Shown piece by piece: positions 14,653 through 20,345 of a DNA stretch of 20,345 bases. Source of the stretch: Actinomycetes bacterium. GTDB lineage: Bacteria > Actinomycetota > Acidimicrobiia > Acidimicrobiales > Microtrichaceae. A program made the position numbers and the translations under genes. The notes beneath the pieces were generated by a model. The model worked only from the letters and a program-made list of their open reading frames with translations. It did no database searches and was not told where the DNA came from. Location: positions 1 to 20,345 of the forward strand of contig JAEZFI010000125.1 of the NCBI GenBank assembly GCA_023437745.1. Reading direction: 5' to 3'. Within the stretch, counting starts at the first letter, position 1, and each line of letters starts with the position of its first letter.

Positions 14653-15983
14653 GCGCTGCTCTCGACCCGAGCTGCCTCGTCGGCGCCGCACACCGCCGTG
14701 ATCGACTCGGCCACCACGTCGACGATGCGGTCGATCTCCTCTGCGGTCGTGGTGAGCGGGGGCATCACCACCACGACGTCCCCCAGCGGTCGGATGAGGA
14801 CGCCTCGTGCCACGCACTCGGCGGACACCCGTCGACCCCAGCGCAGGCCGTCGGCCGGCGGGGCGAGCTCGATGCCGACCATCAGGCCCTGCTGGCGGAC
14901 CGCCAGCACGCCGGTGCGTCCCGCCACCTCGGCCAGGCGCGTCCGGAGCTGCTCGGCTCGCTCGACGACGTTCGCCATCACGTCCCACTCGCCGAGCAGC
15001 TGGAGGTGGCGGAGGGCCACGGCCGCGGCCAGCGCGTTCCCGCTGAACGAGTGCCCGTGGTACAGCGTGCGCGGCCCGAGGTCCTCGCCGAGGAAGGCCT
15101 CGTACACGCGGTCGGACGCGACGGTGGCCGACATCGGCAGGTAGCCGCCGCTGAGGCCCTTCCCGATCACGAGCAGGTCCGGTCGGAGGTCGCAGGCCTC
15201 GCTGGCGAACAGCGTCCCGGTGCGCCCGAAGCCGACCGCCACCTCGTCGCACAGCAGGAGCACGCCGTGCCGGCGGCACGCCTCGCCCAGCGCCGCGAAC
15301 TCGGATGCGGGGCGCATCTCCATGCCCGCCGCGCCCTGCACGAGGGGCTCGACCACCACGGCGGCCAACTCGGCGGCGTGCTGCTCGACCATCTCGCACG
15401 CCACCCGGATGGCAGTCGGGTCGTCGAACCCGGGCGCCCGGAGGACGTCGAAGCGCAGCGGGTCGAAGATGTCGGTGCCGAAGCCGCCCGCCCCCACCGA
15501 CAGCGAGCCGATCGTGTCGCCGTGGTAGGCGCCACCGAACGCGAGGTACTTCGTCCGCCCCTCGATGCCCTGGTTCGTCCAGTACTGGAAGGCGATCTTC
15601 AGCGCCTGCTCGACCGCCGCCGCACCGTCGGACGCGAAGAGGAAGTGCGGCCGGTCCACGGGCACCACCTCCGCCAGCGCCTCCGCCAGCTCGACGACGA
15701 TGCGGTTCCCGTTGCCGAGCAGCGTGGTATGGGCCACCCGGTCGATCTGGTCGCGCAGCGCCTCGTCCAGCTCCGGCACCCGGTGGCCCAGGGTCGTGAC
15801 CCACAGCGAGCTGATGGCGTCCAGGTAGCGCCGGCCCTCGGTGTCGATGAGCTCCCGACCCTCGGCCCGCTCGACGATCACGGGCGAGTTGTCGGGGTAC
15901 GCCGCCATCTGGGTGAAGCCGTGCCACACCACTGCGGCGTCCCGTGCGACCCAGTCGGCGCGGTGCACGGCTTCGTCCGTCAT
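14649..15983 (-). CDS. bioA: 7,8-diaminopelargonate aminotransferase BioA (Bacillus/BioK-like)
   Basis: A 444-residue class III PLP aminotransferase that converts KAPA to DAPA. The PLP lysine is K275 in GKGLSGGYLP, D246 is in CDEVAVGFGRTG, and AYHGDTIG is at 152-159. The substrate-site stretch WHGFTQM (20-26) has Phe23 where E. coli BioA has Tyr17; together with AHTTLLG (85-91), ALKIAFQYW (127-135) and GGYLP (279-283) this resembles B. subtilis BioA, which uses lysine rather than SAM as amino donor. Donor use here is inferred. The ATG at 15983 has GGGAGG about 5 nt upstream. It is the first gene of the bioAFD operon and diverges from bioB over 96 bp. Confidence 0.92.
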   Translation of the reverse strand: MTDEAVHRADWVARDAAVVWHGFTQMAAYPDNSPVIVERAEGRELIDTEGRRYLDAISSLWVTTLGHRVPELDEALRDQIDRVAHTTLLGNGNRIVVELAEALAEVVPVDRPHFLFASDGAAAVEQALKIAFQYWTNQGIEGRTKYLAFGGAYHGDTIGSLSVGAGGFGTDIFDPLRFDVLRAPGFDDPTAIRVACEMVEQHAAELAAVVVEPLVQGAAGMEMRPASEFAALGEACRRHGVLLLCDEVAVGFGRTGTLFASEACDLRPDLLVIGKGLSGGYLPMSATVASDRVYEAFLGEDLGPRTLYHGHSFSGNALAAAVALRHLQLLGEWDVMANVVERAEQLRTRLAEVAGRTGVLAVRQQGLMVGIELAPPADGLRWGRRVSAECVARGVLIRPLGDVVVVMPPLTTTAEEIDRIVDVVAESITAVCGADEAARVESSA

Positions 15984-15996
15984 GGGGTCCTCCCGG

Positions 15997-16029
15997 TACC
16001 GTGGGGCCGCCCGGCCCGTCTCCACGGTA
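15997..16029. promoter_or_regulatory. Inverted repeat in the bioA-bioB divergent promoter region
   Basis: TACCGTGG (15997-16004) and CCACGGTA (16022-16029) form perfect 8-bp arms with a 17-nt spacer. Read on the minus strand the right arm contains TACCGT, a TAnnnT -10 candidate for bioA. It does not match the BirA or BioQ operators known to me. It may be an operator or chance. Confidence 0.35.
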
Positions 16030-16079
16030 TTGCGAGGTGGGCCGCGGTCACGATTCCGCGACCATCCGAGGACAGAGCG

Positions 16080-17120
16080 ATGACCCAGATCACCACCCCG
16101 GTCACCGGCACGGCCGACGGCCATGGCGGCGACCCCCTGGGCGTCGCCCGCCGGGCGCTCCTCGAGGATCGCCGCTGGCTCGACGCCGGTGAGCTCGCGG
16201 CCGCCGCCGCGCTGCCGGCCTCGCAGCTCGGTGCGCTGTGCGACCTCGCCCACGACGTGCGCCTCGCCTGGTGCGGCGACACCGTCGAGGTCGAGGGCAT
16301 CATCTCGGCCAAGACCGGCGGCTGCCCCGAGGACTGCCACTTCTGCTCGCAGTCGGCGCAGTTCGACACGCCCGTGCAGGCGACGCCGTTCCTCGACACC
16401 GCGGAGGTGCTGCAGGCCGCCCGCGAGACCGCCGAGCTGGGCGCCAGCGAGTTCTGCATCGTGCTCGCGGTGCGGGGTCCGGACGAGCGCACGATGGACC
16501 GCATCCTCGAGCTCGTCCCGCTCGTCAAGGACGAGACGGGCCTTGACGTCGCCGTGTCGGCCGGGATCCTCGATCGGGACCAGGCCCGCCGCTTCGCCGA
16601 GGGTGGCGTGCACCGGTACAACCACAACCTCGAGACGGCCCGGTCGTTCTTCCCGCAGATCGTGACCACCCACACATGGGAGGAGCGGCTCGAGACGTGC
16701 GAGCTGGTCAACGAGTTCGGCATGGAGCTGTGCTGCGGCGTCCTCCTGGGCATGGGCGAGTCGGACGAGCAGCGCCTCGAGCTGATCGGCCAGCTGCAGG
16801 ACCTGAAGCCCGCCGAGATCCCGGTGAACTTCCTGAACCCCCGCCCCGGCACGCCGCTCTCGCTGCGCCCGCTCACCCCGGCGAAGGAGGCGCTCAAGTG
16901 GATCGCGATGTTCCGCCTGGGCCTCCCCGACGTGATCCTCCGCTTCGCAGGCGGGCGCGAGGTCACGCTCGACGACCTCCAGTCGGCCGGCCTGACGAGC
17001 GGCATCAACGCGCTGATCATCGGCAACTACCTCACGACGCTCGGGCGGACGCCGCAGCAGGACCTCGACATGCTCGCCGACCTGCGCATGCCGATCGGCA
17101 GCCTGTCCAAGGTCCTCTGA
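16080..17120 (+). CDS. bioB: Biotin synthase BioB (radical SAM)
   Basis: A 346-residue radical SAM enzyme that inserts sulfur into dethiobiotin. The [4Fe-4S] motif CPEDCHFC gives C82, C86 and C89. Of the four [2Fe-2S] ligands in E. coli BioB (C97, C128, C188, R260), C126, C218 and R288 match, but the C128 position is V159 (LDVAVSAG; the codon is GTG). An extra Cys, C207, appears in RLETCELV; C219 follows C218 as in M. tuberculosis. YNHNLETARSFF and LNPRPGTPL are normal. The ATG at 16080 has GAGGA about 8 nt upstream; the frame is open far upstream only as antisense of bioA. It diverges from bioAFD, and a conserved-looking gene follows after 16 bp. Confidence 0.95.
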   Translation: MTQITTPVTGTADGHGGDPLGVARRALLEDRRWLDAGELAAAAALPASQLGALCDLAHDVRLAWCGDTVEVEGIISAKTGGCPEDCHFCSQSAQFDTPVQATPFLDTAEVLQAARETAELGASEFCIVLAVRGPDERTMDRILELVPLVKDETGLDVAVSAGILDRDQARRFAEGGVHRYNHNLETARSFFPQIVTTHTWEERLETCELVNEFGMELCCGVLLGMGESDEQRLELIGQLQDLKPAEIPVNFLNPRPGTPLSLRPLTPAKEALKWIAMFRLGLPDVILRFAGGREVTLDDLQSAGLTSGINALIIGNYLTTLGRTPQQDLDMLADLRMPIGSLSKVL

Positions 17121-17136
17121 GCGGACCCGATCCCCG

Positions 17137-17877
17137 ATGAGCCGGGTCTACATCCACGAGTTCGTCGACATCATCGGGCACCAGCGTGCTCGCTACATGC
17201 AGCACATGACGGCCAACTGGGGACCGATCGGCCGGGACGAGCGCAACCAGCTCTGCTTCGGCGTGTGGGGCGTGATCGGGTCGACCGGTCGCTGGCCGCA
17301 GGTCGTGAACCTGTGGGAGTACGGCGGGTGGGGTGACCTCGCACGCAACTTCGAGGTCGAGGTGTCCGGCTCCGGCCTCTACGACCCGTCGCTCGACGAG
17401 TGGTGGGCCACGGCGGCGTCGATGCGCTCCGGTGGCGTCGACCGGATCTGCGTGGCGCCCGACTGGTCGCCGTCGATCGAGGAGATCTGCGCCGAGGGCC
17501 CGCCCGTCGCGGCCGGCTACGCGCACGAGCTGATCCGATGCCGCCCCGGCGCCGCCCACGCGGTGCTGGACGCCGTCGAGACCGACGGGATGACCCGGGC
17601 CGCGGAGCTGGGGCTCCACCTCACGGTCGCGCTGCGGCGGGCGATGGCCGACGACGACGAGGTGATCCTCGTGTGGTCGTTCGCCGACTGGGAGACGTGG
17701 GGGCACGCCGAGGCGGCGATGGACGACCGGACCCGGGCGACCAGCCGCTGGCGACACGGCCTCGACGACGAGGTCGTCGGCTGGGAGCGGATCCTCCTCG
17801 CCGATGCGCCGCTCTCGCCCCTGCGCACCGGCCGCCAGCCCCGCGTCGAGGACCGCCGCCCCCTCGAGGAGCTCTGA
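17137..17877 (+). CDS. Uncharacterised protein, two ferredoxin-like (NIPSNAP/dimeric alpha-beta barrel-like) halves
   Basis: A 246-residue soluble protein I do not recognise with certainty. It seems built of two similar halves: VYIHEFVDIIGHQRARYM ... QVVNLWEYGGWGDLAR (4-70) and YAHELIRCRPGAAHAVL ... EVILVWSFADWETWGHAE (about 128-198). Each pairs a strand-helix start with a Trp-rich strand ending in an aromatic motif followed by a helix, which recalls NIPSNAP-like stress-responsive alpha-beta barrels. No catalytic motif, signal peptide or membrane segment was seen. It starts 16 bp after bioB, with only a weak ribosome site (GAGCGGA), so it may be co-transcribed; a role in biotin synthesis is unproven. 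Confidence 0.7.
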   Translation: MSRVYIHEFVDIIGHQRARYMQHMTANWGPIGRDERNQLCFGVWGVIGSTGRWPQVVNLWEYGGWGDLARNFEVEVSGSGLYDPSLDEWWATAASMRSGGVDRICVAPDWSPSIEEICAEGPPVAAGYAHELIRCRPGAAHAVLDAVETDGMTRAAELGLHLTVALRRAMADDDEVILVWSFADWETWGHAEAAMDDRTRATSRWRHGLDDEVVGWERILLADAPLSPLRTGRQPRVEDRRPLEEL

Positions 17878-17908
17878 CCTTCCGGCGCCGGGCCAGCTCC
17901 GCTCAGGT

Positions 17909-17970
17909 TCGGCCTCGTTCCTCGGCCTTCTTCGACTGCGCTACCCGGCGCGACGTTCCGGCGCGATCCC
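17909..17970. repeat. Intergenic 13-nt-period repeats before the mycothiol dehydrogenase gene
   Basis: The 136-bp gap 17878-18013 holds no gene. TCGGCCT occurs at 17909-17915 and 17922-17928, and CCGGCGCGA at 17945-17953 and 17958-17966; both pairs have a 13-nt period. The second pair with its spacer agrees at 20 of 21 positions with the inverse-oriented units upstream of parC (3439-3477). Confidence 0.6.
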
Positions 17971-18013
17971 CAGCACGGCGGGATCGGGCGGGTCGTACGT
18001 GGTAGGGAGGGGC

Positions 18014-19105
18014 ATGCCGTACAACGTCAGGGGAGTGATCGCCCGCGCTGCGGGCGAGCCGGTCAGCGTGGAGACGATCGTCGTGCCCGACCCCGGTCCG
18101 GGTGAGGTCGTGGTGGACATCGAGGCGTGCGGCGTCTGCCACACCGACCTCCACTACCGGGAGGGCGGCATCGGCGACGAGTTCCCGTACCTCCTGGGCC
18201 ACGAGGCCGCCGGGCGGATCGAGGCGGTCGGCCCCGACGTCACCGACCTGGCACCGGGCGACTACGTCATCCTCAACTGGCGGGCCGTCTGCGGCGAGTG
18301 CCGGGCGTGCCGGCGTGGCCGACCGCACCTCTGCTTCGCCACGCACAACGCGACCCAGAAGATGACCCTGCTCGACGGCACGGAGCTGTCGCCGGCGCTG
18401 GGGATCGGCGCCTTCTGCGAGAAGACCCTCGTCGCGGCCGGGCAGGCCACCAAGGTCGACCCCGCGGCGCCCGCCACCTCGGCGGGGCTGCTCGGGTGCG
18501 GCGTGATGGCCGGCATCGGCGCCGCGCTGAACACGGGGAACGTGACCCGGGGCGACACCGTGGCGGTGTTCGGCTGCGGCGGCGTGGGGAACGCAGCGAT
18601 CGCCGGTGCCCGCCTCGCCGGTGCGGGGACGATCGTGGCGGTGGACCTCGACGACCGGAAGCTCGAGTGGGCGAAGGGCTTCGGCGCCACCCACACGGTC
18701 AACTCGTCGAAGGAGGATCCGGTCGAGCGGATCCGTGAGATCTGCGGCGGCGTGGGGGCCGACGTGTGCATCGAGGCCGTCGGCCATCCCGAGGTGTACC
18801 GCCAGTGCTTCGAGGCGAGGGACCTCGCCGGCACCGTCGTGCTGGTCGGTGTGCCTCGACCCGACATGGTGCTCGAGCTGCCGTTCCAGGAGGTGTTCGG
18901 CCGGGGCGGCGCGCTCAAGAGCTCCTGGTACGGCGACTGCCTTCCCACCCGGGACTTCCCGATGCTGATCGACCTCTACCTGCAGGGGCGCCTCGACCTC
19001 GACGGGTTCGTCTCCGAGACGATCGGGATCGACGACGTCGAGGCGGCGTTCGAGAAGATGGAGCGCGGCGAGGTGCTCCGGTCCGTCGTGGAGCTGCCCC
19101 GATGA
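18014..19105 (+). CDS. mscR: S-(hydroxymethyl)mycothiol dehydrogenase / S-nitrosomycothiol reductase
   Basis: A 363-residue zinc-dependent class III alcohol dehydrogenase. Catalytic zinc ligands are C42 (ACGVCHTD), H63 with E64 (LLGHEAAG) and C162 (LLGCGVMAG). The structural zinc lobe is C93, C96, C99 and C107. The NAD motif GCGGVG is at 187-192, with D211 choosing NAD. The text from NWRAVCGECRAC to HNATQKMTLLDGTELSPALGIGAF, and GGALKSSWYGDCLPTRDFP near the end, are those of actinobacterial MscR/AdhE2, which oxidises the formaldehyde adduct of mycothiol and reduces S-nitrosomycothiol. The ATG at 18014 has AGGGAGG just upstream. Its stop overlaps the next gene's start as ATGA. Homologue of M. 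tuberculosis Rv2259 by memory. Confidence 0.94.
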   Translation: MPYNVRGVIARAAGEPVSVETIVVPDPGPGEVVVDIEACGVCHTDLHYREGGIGDEFPYLLGHEAAGRIEAVGPDVTDLAPGDYVILNWRAVCGECRACRRGRPHLCFATHNATQKMTLLDGTELSPALGIGAFCEKTLVAAGQATKVDPAAPATSAGLLGCGVMAGIGAALNTGNVTRGDTVAVFGCGGVGNAAIAGARLAGAGTIVAVDLDDRKLEWAKGFGATHTVNSSKEDPVERIREICGGVGADVCIEAVGHPEVYRQCFEARDLAGTVVLVGVPRPDMVLELPFQEVFGRGGALKSSWYGDCLPTRDFPMLIDLYLQGRLDLDGFVSETIGIDDVEAAFEKMERGEVLRSVVELPR

Positions 19106-19728
19106 GCCTCGAGCTGGTCCGGACCGACGGCATCTTCAGCCTCGACGGGGGCGACTACGAGGTCACGAACAACATCTGGCTGGTCGGCGACGACCGTGAG
19201 GTCGTGGTCATCGACGCCGCGCACGACCATCGACCGATCGTCGCAGCGGTCAACGGTCGGGCGGTCCGGGGGATCCTCCTGACGCACGGCCACAACGACC
19301 ACATCAATGCGGCCGCCGCGCTCGCCGAGGCGACCGACGCGCCGATCCACCTGCACCCGGCCGACCGGATGCTGTGGGACGTGGTGTACCCGGACCGGGC
19401 ACCCGACCGCGACCTCGGCGACGGCGACGTGATCGCCGTGGGTGGGCACCGGCTCCACACGCTCCACACGCCGGGGCACTCGCCGGGCTGCTGCTGCCTC
19501 CACGACGAGGACCGGGCCATGGTCTTCAGCGGCGACACGCTCTTCTGCGGCGGTCCCGGCGCCACCGGGCGCAGCTACAGCGACCACCCGACGATCCTCC
19601 GCTCGATCACCGAGCGGCTGCTCGCGCTCCCCGACGAGACGGTCGTGCACACCGGCCACGGCGACTCGACGACCATCGGGGCCGAGCGGGAGGGCATCGA
19701 AGCGGAGGTTCGCGGCGACGCGCCGTAA
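19102..19728 (+). CDS. MBL-fold metallohydrolase, partner of MscR (Rv2260-like)
   Basis: A 208-residue metallo-beta-lactamase-fold protein of glyoxalase II type. Metal ligands are THGHNDH (H62, H64, D66, H67), H126 in HTPGHSPG, D145 in SGDTLF and H186 in TGHGD, a full two-metal site. Three cysteines in a row follow H126 (C130-C132). Its ATG overlaps the mscR stop by 4 nt, so the two are translationally coupled, and mycobacteria have the same order. A likely job is hydrolysis of S-formylmycothiol or another mycothiol thioester made by the dehydrogenase, an inference from context. TAATCT at its stop codon could also serve as a -10 for the next gene. Confidence 0.88.
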   Translation: MSLELVRTDGIFSLDGGDYEVTNNIWLVGDDREVVVIDAAHDHRPIVAAVNGRAVRGILLTHGHNDHINAAAALAEATDAPIHLHPADRMLWDVVYPDRAPDRDLGDGDVIAVGGHRLHTLHTPGHSPGCCCLHDEDRAMVFSGDTLFCGGPGATGRSYSDHPTILRSITERLLALPDETVVHTGHGDSTTIGAEREGIEAEVRGDAP

Positions 19729-19758
19729 TCTCGCCTCGTTCGAGGACGAGGGGGCGAC

Positions 19759-20345
19759 ATGCGGAGTGCTCGATGGATGTTGTTGGTCGTCGCGTTGGCG
19801 GCAGTGGGCTGCACCGACGACGCACCATCCGACACGAGCGGCGACAGCTCGACGTCCATCGCCCCGACCGAGCTGTCCCTCGACGTGGCCACCGGTCATC
19901 CCGACATGGTCTCGGGTGGCGACGCCCTGGTCCTGGTGGCGGGGGACGCCTCGGATGTCACGTTCGACCTCGACGGCGTCGACATCTCGGATGCCTTCGC
20001 GGAGCAGGGCGACGGTCGCCTCGCCGGGAACACCGTCGCCCTGGTCGAGGGGCTGGAGGACGGCGACAACGTGCTCACGGCCCGCCGGGACGGCGAGGAG
20101 GTCGCCCATCTCACGATCACCAACCACCCGCTGACCGGGCCGATCTTCTCGGGCCCCCACCAGACCCCGTTCATCTGCACGACGGAGCGGATGGGTCTCG
20201 GCCCGGCGACCGACGCCAACTGCTCGGCACCGACCACGACGTCGTGGATCTACTTCACCGAGGACCCTCAGGCGGACCCGGTGCCGCTCGAGGATCCGAC
20301 GGAGGTCCCGCCCGACGTGGCGATGGTCCAGCAGGACGGTGAAGA
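19759..20345 (+). CDS. DUF6351-like secreted lipoprotein (3' end beyond the window)
   Basis: 195 residues are visible before the window ends; there is no stop. Residues 1-18 form a lipoprotein signal peptide: MRSARW, a hydrophobic stretch LLVVALAAV, and AVGC with C18 as the lipidated residue. A Thr/Ser/Asp linker follows (19-40). From about residue 45 the sequence (GHPDMVSGGDALVLV, LDGVDISDAF, LTITNHPLTGPIFSGPHQTPFICTT) resembles DUF6351 proteins, as I recall them, whose function is unknown. The ATG at 19759 has AGGGGG 4 nt upstream. TAATCT at 19726-19731, overlapping the previous stop codon, is a possible -10. It is likely to be anchored to the outer face of the membrane. Confidence 0.75.
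   Translation, partial: MRSARWMLLVVALAAVGCTDDAPSDTSGDSSTSIAPTELSLDVATGHPDMVSGGDALVLVAGDASDVTFDLDGVDISDAFAEQGDGRLAGNTVALVEGLEDGDNVLTARRDGEEVAHLTITNHPLTGPIFSGPHQTPFICTTERMGLGPATDANCSAPTTTSWIYFTEDPQADPVPLEDPTEVPPDVAMVQQDGE

Noticed and set aside
17878..18013. Small coding gene in the gap before mscR
   Set aside because: No start with ribosome site or -10, and no frame with protein-like composition; the stretch is repeat-like.

Overview
The window is high-GC bacterial DNA with dense coding on both strands. It fits an actinobacterium: it carries an S-(hydroxymethyl)mycothiol dehydrogenase (mycothiol is an actinobacterial thiol), an F420-type luciferase-like oxidoreductase, a crotonase close to mycobacterial EchA19, a SigJ/ECF41 sigma factor, and many starts that look leaderless. 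My guess, an inference only, is a member of the Acidimicrobiia or a related lineage. No tRNA, rRNA, CRISPR array, insertion sequence or phage gene was seen.

Layout. (1) 55-3389, minus: an SDR oxidoreductase preceded by a ParC-type topoisomerase subunit A; an 18-bp-stem hairpin separates them. (2) 3487-5703, minus: an ECF41/SigJ-type sigma factor, broken in frame by a run of ten G, translationally coupled to an FAD oxidoreductase. A good match to the ECF41 promoter (TGTCACA...CGTC) lies upstream of the pair, so it looks autoregulated. (3) 5786-7429, minus: AidB-like acyl-CoA dehydrogenase. (4) 7552-9085: DinB-like protein (+), GNAT acetyltransferase (-), VOC protein (+); a second long hairpin lies between the convergent DinB and GNAT genes. 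(5) 9090-10956, minus: EchA19-like enoyl-CoA hydratase followed by an Rv3520c-like LLM oxidoreductase, below a perfect 28-bp palindrome with an AACGCGTT core that resembles a KstR-type operator. An FHA-HTH protein diverges from it (+). (6) 11776-12645, minus: MEST-like alpha/beta hydrolase. (7) 12675-17120: biotin locus, bioA-bioF-bioD (minus, overlapping) divergent from bioB (plus), which is followed by a two-domain protein of unknown role. (8) 18014-19728, plus: mycothiol-dependent formaldehyde dehydrogenase overlapping an MBL-fold hydrolase. (9) 19759 to the window end: a DUF6351-like lipoprotein, cut off by the window.

The genes form several independent units. The biotin genes cover the last four steps from pimeloyl thioester to biotin; no pimeloyl-making gene is present. 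Three of these enzymes are atypical: BioD has a Cys-rich C-terminal extension, BioB lacks one canonical [2Fe-2S] ligand cysteine, and BioA resembles the Bacillus (lysine-donor) type. The ECH-LLM pair suggests steroid or acyl-CoA side-chain catabolism. The MscR-MBL pair suggests formaldehyde or S-nitrosothiol detoxification.
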